Shown piece by piece: positions 34,133-47,715 of a DNA stretch of 64,000 nucleotides. A program made the position numbers and the translations under genes. The notes under the pieces are model-generated. The model saw nothing but the letters and a program-made list of their open reading frames with translations, was not told the origin of the DNA and ran no database searches. The stretch comes from Paragordius varius (taxonomy: Eukaryota; Nematomorpha): the NCBI GenBank assembly GCA_964247055.1, contig OZ176050.1, forward strand, positions 14,570,001 through 14,634,000. The letters are read 5' to 3'. Within the stretch, counting starts at the first letter, position 1. Each line of letters starts with the position of its first letter.

Positions 34133-35159
34133 AATGTAGTTTATTTTAAATTACTTGAATGCACATATTAATTTTATTTAATGCGGATTAATGCACGATT
34201 CGAAATAAAATTATGCTTATGTTATAAAAAGCTTTAGATTATTGAATATTACAATCTAAGTGTTGTGATTTTCTTTTTTTTGGCTATTAAACAAAATCAA
34301 AAAATTTCTCTATCGCACATTTGGTCAATTAGAATACAATAGAGGTAATACGTTAAATATATATTTTGCTAAATTTAATAACTTTACCCTTTTTATCTAT
34401 GAATTCTTGAGTATTTATGATTTATTTTCATAGCGGAGCATTTTCTAGACAGCATGGTTATATATTATATTTTCACCAACCAACTTGGCAAATATGTTAG
34501 GTTAATTTTTACACCAATTAAAGGACAGATTATTATAAGGAATTGTCAACATGACATCTGTAGGTTTGGGAATATTCATTAGCAATCAATATTGAAAATT
34601 ATCCATTGAAAAAACTTGTATATAAAATGATATTAGGAACACCCATATTTTATAAAAATATATCATGCCTTTTTCCATCAATCACTTTTTAGTAAAACGT
34701 TTTTTGAATTATTCGGCTAATAAGCTACAAAACTTTTAAACTGATTTCAGAAAAATACTATTTAGTTTAATTTCAAACTTTGATGGGAAAGCCTTTAAGG
34801 GAAAAAATGGAGTTTGTTTTCCTACATTTTTAAGTTTAATAAAAACATTCCAAAGACTTAATATATTTTAACTCAACTTAAACAGTGGGATAGTATTAGG
34901 GTTCATCCACATATTTTTCATATGCAGATGCGTTATTGATCTCCATTAAGCTGTAGATAGAAAAGTTCTAACAATTTTATAATCTTTTAAATTTATAATA
35001 CGGAAAACCTTATAAAAACCTTATTATATTACCGATTACATAAGATCCACCATTCAAATGTATATATATAATGTAATAATTTTATTATAAGTGATATGTA
35101 CAAACACACATATTGATTCATATATTATGCTACTGCACTCTTTCCAATTATCTTATTTA

Positions 35160-35479
35160 TTATAAGACAAATGGAATGATAGCTTTACGCGAAGCGTCAG
35201 AGAGTGGACAGCCAAATTTGGCCCGAGCCCAATCTCTTTGCATGAGGGCAGTACAGACCTGATTCGTTACAACGAATATCAGTGTAAACCACCAAGCCTG
35301 ACTGTACCCAAAAAATGAAATGGTAGATTTGGCAGGCCAATACGGTGCTTGAGACGCTATAATAATTAGTGAAATAGCAAGATAAATCCCAATCTCACAG
35401 GTGTAATGTGGACAACTGACCCATCTAAACATAAATTTGTGTGAGGGTAGTTCATAAACTTTGGCATTTGTGATACGAC
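35160..35479 (-). CDS. SRD5A3: Steroid 5-alpha-reductase-family protein (polyprenol reductase-like), last exon
   Basis: The C-terminal ~105 residues of an ER membrane reductase. The exon starts after TTTTATAG and ends in TAA. Visible: KVYELPSHKFMFRWVSCPHY, TCEIGIYLAISLIIIA, WWFTLIFVVTNQVCTALMQ, RAKFGCPLSDASRKAIIPFV. The VSCPHY-x2-E-x-x-IY block and the NQ-x3-A...KF...RKA-x-x-PF tail match SRD5A3, which reduces polyprenol to dolichol for N-glycosylation. VSCP-x-YT-x-E and IIPF also fit enoyl-CoA reductase TECR, so the subfamily is less sure than the family. It is convergent with the M13-like gene. Upstream exons should lie at higher coordinates. Two blocks unusually well conserved between the duplicates (35757-35870 and 36050-36170) are candidates, but I could not build them. 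Copy 2 differs by four silent and two conservative changes. Confidence 0.8.
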
Positions 35480-35522
35480 CTATAAAACGTTGGAAAAATT
35501 TATATAAATTCATAGATAACAT

Positions 35523-38500
35523 TATATAAATTAAAAAAACAGGAGAGCGGATTATGCTCTGTTTAACTAAAAAGATTTGCTATTTATCCTTTTATCCATT
35601 ACACTGTAAAGAAAAATATTATAGAGAAGTAATGGATTGTTTTAAATTAAAGCGGTCCTAGTTTTCCATGAATTTTTGTTTTATTGGGACAAAGTAAAAA
35701 ACAATTTCAATAATGTATAAACTATAAGCTCATTTTCGAAACTAATTTTCAAATAATCACATGCTGTCTCCGTAAATAAATAGATATTGGGCATATCAGC
35801 CCTATAGCATAAATATTAACGTGTGGTTCGAAAACATGTAACCACAGAAAGATTTATTATAAAATATAGTACAGAAAAGATATTGTTTTAATTCTTATAA
35901 ATACTATGCAACACGACTTAAATCGCACCTAATTTGGAAAAGTATAAGATTATATTTATGCTTAATTATTTTTTTGCCTCCTAAATTTTATAGGAAAATT
36001 AAAAAATATCATATATAATTATAATTTTATAGCTCTTTTTGTGCCTTTCAGGCCAGGAATTAAGCAATACCAATGAAAATTACAGGGTTTTGTTTGCAGG
36101 TTAGTGGCAAAAGCGCACTCCCTGGTTAATATAACGGGAATCATTATAAAACGATGCCATAATTAAAAAAATTTAACCTAAAAAATATAGAATGGCTTAT
36201 TAACTGCATTATTTGCATGCTAAATATTTCTGTTTAAAATATTTTTTCATATGCAAAAAAGTAAGAGGGCCATATAGGAGAACCATACGTCCTAAGTTAT
36301 ATTGATGATTATATAAAAATTTAATTGGAATAGAAAAAAATTCATGCTTACAACTCAACTTTTTAACCGATAATTAAAGAGGGAAGGATTTAATAGTAAA
36401 TATAATTGTAGGGCCACCTCATTTTAAAGTGATTTTATCCTTTAAAAGGGAAAAATAAAATATTTTGACATAATTTACAAACCTAAAACAATGTTATAGG
36501 TGTATCCCAAAATAAGATGCAAAACATTAGATTTGGATTTCGGTGAAAATATCAATCATACATAATCGTTGTATTAAATTTCATTGATGTCTGAAACATC
36601 CTTTATAACATAAAAATACTTTATGGCCACCATTCAAATACTTAATGGAATTACCAACCTTATTTCTGCCGGAACAGTCATGTTGTAGTAGATACTTATA
36701 ATCACACAATTATTTATTTTAGTTTTTATAAAGTATTATTCATTTTCGAAGTTTTTATTGAACCATTGGTTGGAGAATGGCAAAGTTTTTTATTTAGCCC
36801 ACTCTTAAAAAGATGATAGACCTTTGAATATAACAATCTCATATAAACAAATTTATTTGAATGTTATTTGTAATATAATACATCATTCAAATGTATATGA
36901 ATTTTATTCCATAGAGAGCATTTAAAAGCAATTATATCTAAATTTTAAGATCTATTAAACCATTCAGGCAAAAAAAGTAATTTTTATTGTATCAAGTGTC
37001 GTTTAATCAGAAATTTTGAATTAATGCATGTGTGACTTTCGTCTGATATAAACGAAAAGAAAATACATAAATATGGATAATATTTTATTTAAGCTGAAAT
37101 CATAGTTTACTTGCCAAATAAAGATATATGATAGATAATTATAGCATAAAAAGTTTTTAAGGGATAATGTAGGGATTTTCGATAAACTAAAATATATTTA
37201 TAAAATAAATAAATTTATAAGTGAAAAATTAAATTCTAATATGTATATTCATATTGTGGTTTTTTTATTTCAATTACTAAAGCTCATTTTGTATTTAATA
37301 ATCTAAATATTTACCTTATGGTAAAGGGCAAATTAAATCCAAGGCTTTAATCAAAATTAGTAATATTTAAGCTAGGACTATAAGTTAGATTTATATAAAA
37401 AATATGCACATATAAATTAAAATATATTAGTAGTAATAATTATTTATTCGTCCAAATAATATCAACTTTCAAAAGCATTTTGGACACAGATTGCAGCTAT
37501 CTAAAATATATTAAATGCAAGTCTGACAATTTTGGGAGGAATATTCTGTTTTATTTTATTGTGGACAGAAAACACACATACCATAGGGTAATCTGAAGAA
37601 AACGAATCATTTCTAATCCCTCACCCTAAGTTCCTGACATTTGAATTTTTAAATATTTTTTTACTAAATATAAAATTTTGTTTTATTGCATTCAAAATTC
37701 ATATTAAAAATAAGTGGAAATTCTCTCGAGCTTTGGTTTATTTTCTATATGTTTGAATGAGTTTTATTAAGTTATTATTTTTCAGTAAAGTGACTTTTTC
37801 AAAAATAAAATAAATTTATACAATTGAATTTAATATAAATAATTAAAGTAGGATTTATTAATATATAAATTGGGTGATAAATAATTTCATGGCCATTACA
37901 CTATAATCAGATTATATAAATATGATAATAGTTAAAATTTGATTTTACCATACCTTTAATATATCTCTATACGAATTTCCAATTTAAAATCATAAGTGGT
38001 CTAGTTGGCGAATTGGTCAATTATGTCGTCGTTTTATTTATATATGTTTTAGATGTCCTATTAAGTCATTCAATTACAAAAAATAAAGCACAATGAGAAA
38101 TTTTTTAGCAAATAATAATTTGTAAACAAAAAAAACTAATTAGTTGATAACATCAATCAATATAGGATGTATTATTTAATCGAAATTAAAGCACTTATAA
38201 CCCGCATTTAAGAAATTATAAATCTTCTTTTTATTTTCGATTGCCATTTATTGGGTGTCAACTTTATATAAACTGATATTACATTGACTAAATCAAAATT
38301 AGCATATTAAATAGATTTAATTTTTTTAACAGCGATATTATATTAAATTTTTATTGTTGTTACCATTTGATCTTCACTTCCAAATGTGTCAAATCATTAA
38401 ATAAACGCATGTGATCTAATATCAAATATTAGTTTTAAGGAATTTGAGATTAAATTAGAGAATAGGAATAATCTGTATGCAAATAATAGAATAGTTGAGG

Positions 38501-38790
38501 ATGAGTCACATATTAAGATAAATTTAAATTAAATTTACAGATTACTGAATAACTTTCTAAGATATCAAATAAAAAGTAAAACTATGCCTGTTAATTATGA
38601 ATTTAATAATTATATTTCAACATATGATATAATTGAAGGCTTACAGCTAAAATATTCATCCTCTCTACTGAAACTAGCACAGATCTATAACTATTAGTCA
38701 AATAATAAATCTAACCTAACCATTACATCGTGTTAAAATATCTATTCAATTTTAATATCATTTCACATATTAATAATATAAAAAGAACTT
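35523..38790. other. AT-rich stretch, mostly unexplained
   Basis: Apart from the two conserved blocks noted for the reductase gene, only low-complexity sequence is visible. Conservation against the duplicate at 57596-60840 is uniform elsewhere, with scattered small indels. No RNA gene recognised. Confidence 0.5.
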
Positions 38791-38794
38791 TCAA

Positions 38795-38885
38795 AAGAAA
38801 TACGTGGGTCTCTTTAAGGAAATGAACCAACTCTAATCGCTCACCCTAACCCTAGCCCACAAACTCGAAAGCCCTAAAATTAAAT
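38795..38885 (+). repeat. Family K repeat with telomere-like core, copy 1
   Basis: Contains CTCACCCTAACCCTAGCCCA, then CAAACTCGAAAGCCCTAAAA. GGAAATGAACCAACT lies just before it. Other copies: 60840-60985 (same strand), 47628-47715 and 48222-48320 (inverted). Weak CCCTCACCCTAAG relatives lie at about 37618 and 59694. This copy lacks 37 bp present in the duplicate. Confidence 0.75.
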
Positions 38886-39944
38886 CTGCATTTAAATAAT
38901 TGAAATATTATTAGTGGTTACATAATTTTAGAGTATATTAATGAATGCTAGTTGAAAAAGATCAAAGGTTATCAATTAGCGTTTTAAAAAATGAGTGGAA
39001 CTAATATAAATTCGTGTGAAAGTTAAATTATAATATTCAATACTAATATAAAAGTTAGGTAGAACTACTTCAAATTTAGTTTAAGTTTTATATTTCTGAT
39101 CAAATAATTGATAAATTTGAGAAATATTAGATTAGTTAGGTTACTTATTGATGATATTATAATGAGAATAAAAGTCAACGTTTTTAATAATTATTTTACA
39201 AGTTTTTAATCATTGCTGAAATATCCAAATGTTTAAAATTTTATCAAACAGTACATGGTTTTTATATAATATTAAAACAAATATTTATAACTTATTTTGA
39301 TTTTAAATTTATTAAAAAAAATTTCTAGTTGGCTTAAAGTCTTTATAAAACAAAATTGAAATGAAATAATTGCCTGATATATCTCATAAATGATATTTAA
39401 TTAATCTAGAATTATTTGCTATCACTTTTAGATTAAATTATGAATAATTAATAGTTTAATAATTTTTATATAAAACTAATCAGATGCGATCAACTTTAAA
39501 TGATTACGTTTAGTTGAAATTTATATAACATTAATAATGATATTTTAAATTTTTTTAGATATCTTAAGGCAATTTAAATTTAAGATTTTACGTATGAATT
39601 AACTTAACATTATTAGGGATATTTAATCAAACTACTTAACCTAAAATATTAATATTTTGTATTTGGATTCAAAATATGTTCAAAACTTTTTGTTCGCCAA
39701 ATTTATTTATTTATGTATTTAATTTTATTTATTTTTTCCATTATTGCATCATCCTATATGTAAAAAATTTTAAACATTTATTCATACATGGGAGGTAGAG
39801 AGGGAGGGGGGAATTAATATAACAATATTTAACAAACAAACAAACAAGCAAGAAAGGGATATAATAATACGTGCACGATTTTTCTAGAAGGGGGGAGAAA
39901 AGGCGCAAATGCGCACATTAATTTGATTGGGCAGAAAGGGATTT

Positions 39945-39967
39945 CACGTGTTCCCTCTCTATATAAA
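39945..39967 (+). promoter_or_regulatory. Candidate core promoter: E-box plus TATA box
   Basis: CACGTG (39945-39950) lies 9 bp before TATATAAA (39960-39967). Both are kept in the duplicate (62078-62100), although adjacent bases differ. A GCGCAAATGCGC near-palindrome lies at 39903-39914. About 100 bp downstream, ATG at 40070 opens MQCIACYSWIFHKTLK and meets a GTAAAA donor after 40118. In the duplicate this frame is disrupted by a 2-base deletion, so any transcript may be non-coding. Confidence 0.4.
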
Positions 39968-40999
39968 CCCAAAAAATTATTACATTTTTTATTTTTAATT
40001 ATTTTTTGGAATTTACATTTCGTGCATAGATTGTTTTCCAATTCTCTTCCTATATCTTTTGTCCCGGCTATGCAATGTATTGCTTGCTATTCATGGATAT
40101 TTCATAAAACATTAAAAGGTAAAAATTTTATTTTAATCAATAGATTAATTAACCTAAAACCAATAGACTCTTATGACAATAAATACTGAAACAAGGAGAG
40201 ATTGTGTGTTAAACAACTGGAATGCCAAATCAAACTATAACAATTTAGCCTAATCATTGGTAAGTTGCGCATGTTTTTTATATGATTATTTATTAGATGG
40301 TTAGATTTGTCTTAAAATATTGTGTCGGAATTAAGATTAAATTTTAAAGTTAATGTTTTTTAATCTTTTCTTGCTTTTGCCCGATATTTTTTCTTTTACT
40401 TGTAAATTTTAAACAATATCTAGAATTTAATTTTAGTTTGTTTATTGGAATAAATGGCTAATTATTGTTGGAAATTTTTAAAATTTTTTATTTTTGGATT
40501 GCAAAGATTATCGTATTACTATTTATATTGAGTCGTATACTTTTTTATGTTAAATTTTAATAAACACGTAGCAAATATTATCAATTCTCTCTGCAATTAT
40601 TCTAATAAATGTCTATTTATTTTTAATTATATATTGCTAACAAGGTATGAATTGGCTTGAACTTGTAAAATACAGAAACGTGGGTTTTTATATTTATATA
40701 GCCAAACTTGTAAATTCTAACATATGTTAATTAAAATAAAATTAAAACTCTTAATATTTTTGATTTACTAAAAGTTTCGAGTGTTGCTTAAATAAAAGTT
40801 TAAAATAAATTATTTTTTAGAGTGAGTAGCAGAAGGAAGTTAACATAAAGTATATTAAATTTACATTTAAAATTCTAGAAATCATCTAAATCTTAAAAAC
40901 ACTGATAATTGTGAGAAGAAACAGCAATTTTTTCTGATTATCCTAAATCTTTTCAAGTTGTTAATCATGATAGTATTCAAAGGTGTTTAAAAATTTCTA

Positions 41000-43900
41000 A
41001 AAACTTCTTAATTTATACAATAAAAAAGCGGCATTAAAAAACACATACTTGTTAATGTTTTCTAAAATAGCGCTAATGTTTCTTATGATTAGTACAAAAA
41101 GCCGTGAATTTCTTTTCTAAAAAAGCAGTATACCTTAAACTTTTAACCCAAACTTATCCCTAAAATTTTGGTAGTCTACATAATTATTAAAAAAATCTAA
41201 AAAAACTTAAATTTTTACTCAAAAATAGCGCTAAAATTTCTCAAATTCCTAAATAATAAAACACCATTATAAAGTTGTTTAAAACTTATTCCTAAAATAG
41301 ACGTAAATTTCCTAAAATTATTTTAACATGTTAAAACTTATAAAATTGCTAAATTTTCTTATAAAAAAGCGAAGTACTTAAATTTTTTAAAATGGTCAAA
41401 ATTCTCTAATATATTTTAAAAAGACTAAAATTACTTTTAAAAAAGCATTAATATGTATAAAAACATTTTTCAAAACTAATAGTTTTTTAAAATTCTCCAA
41501 AAAAACCAAAAATCCTTATTTACAAAATTATTTTAAGAAAAGCATATACCGCTAATTTTTTTAAAAAAATCCCTATATTTCTAGATAATTTTTTTATTTC
41601 TAAAAAACAGACAATAAAATTCTCTAAATAAGTCAATTTTCTCTAATCCTAAAAATTTTCAAATAGGTTAATTTTTTCAAATAAAAAAGCGCTAAAGCTC
41701 TCTAAAAACTGCTAAAATTGTCTGAAAATGTCTTTTTTTAAATTTAAGAAAGGTGGTTAATTCTATGATAATGGTTTTTTAATTCTTAACACCCCTAAAA
41801 ATCTTTAAAGTTTTTTGAACGCTACAAACAAATTACTAAAATACTAAAATTTTAATGAAATTCTGCATAAAAGCTATTTTTTAAACTTAATATAATATCC
41901 CCAAAAACCTTGAAAATTAAAAGCGTTGAAATTATCTAAAATCGTATTTGTAAATATAAACCACTAGAATTTACTAAAAGCCGCTAAATTTTATTAAAAA
42001 ACCGCTGATATATATGCGAAAAAAAATACATTTTTTAATTTTAAGACAGATAAATTATAATCCTAATTTTTAACCAATAATCTTAATTAACAATAAAATC
42101 TTTTCAAAAAACGCTAAACTCTTTTAAAAAACTCCTAAATCATTTATAGAACCGACAAAAATTAAAAGTTTTTTTTAAAATAGGTAATTAATAAAGGCCT
42201 TAAATTATATTCCTAAATATCAAATAACCGTTATTTAAAAAACTACTAACCTTAATTCTATTAAAAACTATTCTGGAACTGCAAGAATTTTTTTGTAACC
42301 ACAAAAACTCTTTTAATACTGCAAAAATTCATTTAAAACTCCTAAAATTCTTTTAAAACTCTTAAAATTCTGTTAAAACTCCTAAAATTCTTTTAAAACT
42401 CTTAAAACTGCTAAAATTCTTTTAAAACTGCTAAAATTCTTTTAAAACTCCTAAAATTCTGTTAAAACTCCTAAAATTCTTTTAAAACTCTTAAAACTGC
42501 TAAAATTCTTTTAAAACTGCTAAAATTTTCTTAAAACTGCTAAAATTTTCTTAAAACTGCTAAAAAGTTTTTAAATCCTAAAATTCTTTTAAAACTCTTA
42601 AAAATCTTTTAAAATCCTAAAGTTCTGTTAAAAACTCCTAAAATTCTTTTAAAACTGCTAAAATTCTTTTAAAATTCCTAAAATTCTTTAAAAACTTTCT
42701 TAAAATCGCTAAAAATCTCTTAAAACTGCTAAAAAGTTTTTAAATCCTAAAATTCTTTTAAAACTCCTAAAATTCTGTTAAAACTCTTAAAATTGCTAAA
42801 ATTCTTTTAAAACTGCTAAAATTTTCTTAAAACTGCTAAAATTTTCTTAAAACTGCTAAAAATCTCTTAAAACTGCTAAAAAGTTTTTAAATCCTAAAAT
42901 TCTTTTAAAACTCCTAAAATTCTGTTAAAACTCCTAAAATTCTGTTAAAACTCCTAAAATTCTTTTAAAACTCCTAAAATTCTTTTAAAACTCCTAAAAT
43001 TCTTTTAAAACTCCTAAAATTCTTTTAAAACTCCTAAAATTCTTTTAAAACTCTTAAAACTGCTAAAATTCTTTTAAAACTGCTAAAATTTTCTTAAAAC
43101 TGCTAAAATTTTCTTAAAACTGCTAAAAATCTCTTAAAACTGCTAAAAAGTTTTTAAATCCTAAAATTCTTTTAAAACTCCTAAAATTCTGTTAAAACTC
43201 CTAAAATTCTGTTAAAACTCCTAAAATTCTTTTAAAACTCCTAAAATTCTTTTAAAACTCCTAAAATTCTTTTAAAACTCTTAAAACTGCTAAAATTCTT
43301 TTAAAACTGCTAAAATTTTCTTAAAACTGCTAAAATTTTCTTAAAACTGCTAAAAATCTCTTAAAACTGCTAAAAAGTTTTTAAATCCTAAAATTCTTTT
43401 AAAACTCCTAAAATTCTGTTAAAACTTCTAAAATTCTTTTAAAACTCCTAAAATTCTTTAAAAACTTTCTTAAAATCGCTAAAAATCTCTTAAAACTGCT
43501 AAAATGTTTTTAAATCCTAAAATTCTTTTAAAACTCTTAAAAATCTTTTAAAACTCCTAAAATTCTGTTAAAACTCCTAAAAATCTTTTAAAACTCCTAA
43601 AATTCTGTTAAAACTCCTAAAATTCTTTTAAAAAACTGCTAAAACTCTTTTAAAACCTCCATTTTAAACCCGCTAAAACTCTTTTAAACCCGCTAAAACT
43701 CTTTTAAACCCGCTAAAATTCTTTTAAAACTCCTAATTTTTTTTAAAACCGCTAAAACTCTTGTAAAACCGAAAAACTGTTTTAAAATTTTTTTTAAACA
43801 GCTTACTCTTTTTAAACCGCTAATTTTTTTTAAAACCGCAAAACTATTTTAAAATATCGCTTAAAACTGCTAAAAACTTTTTTAAAACCGCTTAAATTCT

Positions 43901-44300
43901 TTAAAAGCTGCTAAAATTCTTTTAGAACCGCTAAAATTTTTTAAAAACCGCAAAACTATTATATAAAATCGCTTCTGCCAAAACCTCTTTAAACCGCAAA
44001 AACTTTTTTAAAACTACTAAAATACTTATAAAACTGCTAAAAATCTAAAACTGCTAAAAATCTAAAACGGCTAAAACTCTTTTAAAACCGCTAAAATTCT
44101 TTAAAAGCTGCTAAAATTCTTTTAAAACCGCTAAAACCCCTAAAACCGCTAAAAATCTTTCAAAAACCGCAAAAATACTCTGCTAAAAACGCCTTTAAAA
44201 CCGTTAAAATTCTTTTGGAACCAGCAAAAACTATTTTGAAACTGCTAATTCTTGTAAAACTGCTAAAATTAAATCGCTAAAAACCTCTTTTAAAACCGCT
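41000..44300. repeat. Minisatellite 1: ~20-bp unit with higher-order structure
   Basis: The core 42290-43670 is built of units such as CTCCTAAAATTCTTTTAAAA and CTGCTAAAATTCTTTTAAAA. A compound block (GCTAAAATTTTCTTAAAACT, GCTAAAAATCTCTTAAAACT, GCTAAAAAGTTTTTAAATCC) recurs near 42539, 42728, 42874, 43140 and 43367, which shows higher-order repetition. The edges (41000-42290 and 43670-44300) are increasingly diverged, CCGCTAAAA-rich versions. The second duplication copy re-enters the same left edge and leaves the window inside it. Confidence 0.9.
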
Positions 44301-44519
44301 AAAAATTGAAAAATTCTCACTTAATGCTTTTTAATTTACATTATTTATAAATGCTGTTTTTTTAACATTTTATTTTAAGAGAATTTTTCATTTTTTAATT
44401 TAGAATGTTTGATTGCCCCAGTCATTTGCGCAAAAACCGAGGAAGAAAATTGAATATTTCGGAATTGGTAATTAATATTTTATTTTATTAATCAGTGTTA
44501 AGTAAAATCTAAGTGTCTT

Positions 44520-45990
44520 ATATTAATGTTGTTTTGCTATTTTTTATCAATCAGTTATTTTTCAGTTGTTTTATTAATTAATTTTTTCTTAGTTTTTTAT
44601 TAACAGTTGTATTTTTCAGACAGTTACTTTATGATCAGTTGTTTTTATAATCAGTTTATTAGTTATTGTAGTTAATCATTTTTTATTCATCAGTTGTTTT
44701 CAATCTTTATTTAATCAGTTGTTTTTATTAATAAGTTTTTATTTATCAAATGTTATAATTTTACAGTTTTTTTAACCAGATGTTTTTATTAATCATTTCC
44801 AACCAGCTGTTTTTATAAATCATTTTATTTTATTCATCTTTGTCAAACAAGTGTTTTTATTAATAATTTGTTTTTATTAATAATTTGTTTTTATTAATCA
44901 CTTGTTTTAATTAAGCAGCTGTATTTGTTTTTTATAATCGCTTGTTTTTAATAATCAGTTAAATAATCCCTTGTTATAAGTAACCAGTTGTTTTAAATAA
45001 TCAGTTGTTTAAATAATCAGTTGTTTAAATAATCAGTTGTTTAAATAATGTTTTTATTAATCAGTTGTTTCACATAATTAACTGTTTTGAGTTGTTTTTG
45101 TCCATCAGTTGTTTAATTTATCAGTTGTTTAATTTATCAGTTGCTTTAATTAATCAGTTGTTATTGTTATTAACCTATTTTAATTGGTTAGTTGTTTTAA
45201 TTAATATGTTGTTTTACAATAATTTGTTGTTTATAATCAGCTGTTTTTATGAATCATTTGTTTTATAAATAATTTGTTTTTATAATCAGATGTTTTTAAT
45301 AATCAGTTGTTTTTATTAGTTTTTAATAATCTTATTAAAATATGTTGTTTTTATTCAGCTGTGTTCATAAATCATTTGTTTTTATAATCAGTCGTTAATA
45401 ATCAGTTAAATATCAGCTGTTTTTATTAAAAAATATTGTTCACCCTTTCAAATCAGCTGTTTTATTAATCATTTGTCATTGTCATCTTTTCCAATCAGCT
45501 GTCTTTTCCAATTATTTGTTTTTATTAATCATTTGTTATTTAATCATTGTTTTATTAATTTATATACACTTGTAATTAATAATCATTTGAACAGCTGTTT
45601 ATTAAAGTAGCTGTTTGAATCGGTTTTTATTAATTATTGTTACTAATCGGTCGTTTTGAATTATTAGTTGTTAATTTATTTATAATAATCAGTTTATTAA
45701 TTAATTGCTTTTATTAATTATTTTGTTTTAATAAATTAATTATTTTTTAATCACTTCTTTTATTATTATTTATATACTGTTGTTTTTATAAATCCTTTGT
45801 TAAATCAGCTGTTTTAAGTTGGTTTTCTTAATCAGTTCTTTAAATTTTTTTATATTAATCAGTTCATTAATCAGCTGTTTATTAATAATATGTGTTATAA
45901 TTTATATACAGTCATTTTTTATATTCATTTGATAAATCAGCTGTTTTTAATAGCACTGTTTTATAAGTTATAAACTTATGATTGATAAAT
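44520..45990. repeat. Minisatellite 2: ~18-20 bp TTATTAATCAGTTGTTTT unit
   Basis: Loosely repeated ATCAGTTGTTTTTATTA units with CAGCTGTTTT and CATTTGTTTT variants, irregular spacing and high divergence. It directly follows minisatellite 1, separated by about 200 bp. The frequent CAGCTG variants create a dense cluster of E-box-like hexamers. Confidence 0.75.
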
Positions 45991-47627
45991 ATTGTATTGA
46001 AAATGTATATGGCTTGAAACATATGGTTTCTTAATACATTTAAATTAAGCAATTTAATATATCATTAGATTTAATCAAAAAACAGGTGATTATTTATAAA
46101 TGGTTTCACAAAAATTGAACGCAAAATGTTAAAAAATTGTTGTTTTTATTAATTATAGTAAATTTCTAAAGGCAATTAATTGATTGGTCTTTTAAGAGTT
46201 GATTGAATGTTTAATGAGAGAATTTGTATATTTTTATTGGCGTTTTCAGAAAACTACCTTATTTATCAATATGATGTAACAAAACTCAAGCTTATCAAAT
46301 ATATTTATTCCATAATTTTTAGAACATTTGCCTTAATTTGCCCAAAACTGAAACGAATCGTAAAGAAGATAATTACTTTGAATTAATCCAAATATGGTAT
46401 TTATTTTTACTATTTTAAAACAATTATTTTCTTAATGTTTTGTAGTTAGATGTTTTGAATTTTTTTTTACAAAGAGTGGATTAAATATATATATATAGAA
46501 ACCTCAAAAGTCAGCTGATATTTATAGATTACTGTTTTACTTTATGTTTTACACTAATTAAAATAAATCGTATACTTTTTTTGAAAAAATTCATTGTTTT
46601 TTAAAAAACTGCCCATTAAATTATGAATTAAACCGCCAGCTTTCTCTTTAAATCAGCTGATAATACAAGGCCCGCTATTTAACACAAACAAAGAATAAAA
46701 ACGTTTAAAATATATATTTTATAATTAACCAACGTTTTCACTATAAATTTTTATAATATCCGATTTGTAATATTTCTTTGTGAAATTTACGATTATTTTT
46801 AGATATAAAAGATTTTGTAAATATATATTCTTGTTTTAAGTTTTAGTTTTATAATTTTTTCCATATTCTTTTTAGAATGAGTTGGGCTTAACCACTCTGT
46901 GTGTCAACTAAATCTGAAATATTTGGCTTAGATTTATCTGGAACAAATGGTATAAATTTCTTATAACCGCTTATTTTATTAAACTATAATAAATTTTGAC
47001 TCACCTTATTACAAATAATACAAGGTGTTTATGAAAACGCCTTAAACAACAACTTGGGTTTTATTTAGGACCTCAAAAATTAAATTTTTTACGATTGCTA
47101 TTCTAATTTTTATTCAACGATTGATTAACAAAACCCCAAATATTTTTATGAAATTTGTTTTTTACATATACCAATTATGATTGATATTTAATAATTCTAT
47201 TTTTTCCACCAATATATTCTTTAAATTTTTTTCATATAGTTGTGTATTTATTTTATTACTTTAATATTTTCTTTTTCGTAACATGAGGTTTGAATTGCCT
47301 TATTATCTAACACTATAAATAATTTGTTATAGGTTAGCACTAATGAAAATTAAGTATTTTTGGTGTCGTTACGAACTTTCAAACAAATAATTATTTAATA
47401 ATCATTTATTAATATCAAACTACCTGGTTCTAATATAACAATTGACTTTTGTTTACAAATTAAAACAGTTAAATATTTTGTTTTTTCATTTTAGTTAAAG
47501 AACACCCCCTATTTTCTTTAAAAATTCGTCACCTGTGGTTAAAAGATATTGTACTTTCAATTTTTTGATTTTGATTCCCATAAATCCCTATCATAGATCG
47601 GGTTACTAGAAATAATCATTTTAGCAG

Positions 47628-47715
47628 TATAAGGTTAAATAACTTTTAGAGCTTTCGAGTTTGTGGGCTAGGGTTAGGGTGAGGGATTGGAGTTGGTTCA
47701 TTTTCTTACGAGACC
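47628..47715 (-). repeat. Family K repeat, inverted copy
   Basis: AAGGTTAAATAACTTTTAGA, GAGTTTGTGGGCTAGGGTTA and GGGTGAGGGATTGGAGTTGG, then TTCATTTTCTTACGAGACCC. Compared with 60871-60910 it lacks most of the double hairpin. Confidence 0.7.

Larger units (their letters stand above)
28755..41870 (+). repeat. Segmental duplication, copy 1 (13.1 kb; partner 51364-64000)
   Basis: Sequence from AGTTATGTTAGCCCGAAAAC to TTCTGCATAA aligns in direct order with 51364-64000, with scattered substitutions and small indels. It holds M13 exons 9-16, the reductase exon, family E and B MITEs, the promoter candidate and the start of the minisatellite field. The main length difference is the 540-bp hAT-type MITE present only here. 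The offset between copies is about 22.1-22.6 kb. Confidence 0.95.

Noticed and set aside
39829-40189. Overlapping 70- and 88-codon frames on both strands
   Set aside because: Low-complexity and frame-disrupted in the duplicate. Only the promoter-like motifs were kept as a candidate.
42290-45990. CRISPR-like regular repeats
   Set aside because: Units are contiguous, diverged AT-rich minisatellites without unique spacers, in a eukaryotic context.
47640-47712. Internal telomere
   Set aside because: Only one or two TTAGGG-like units within a unique ~90-bp repeat, not a telomeric array.
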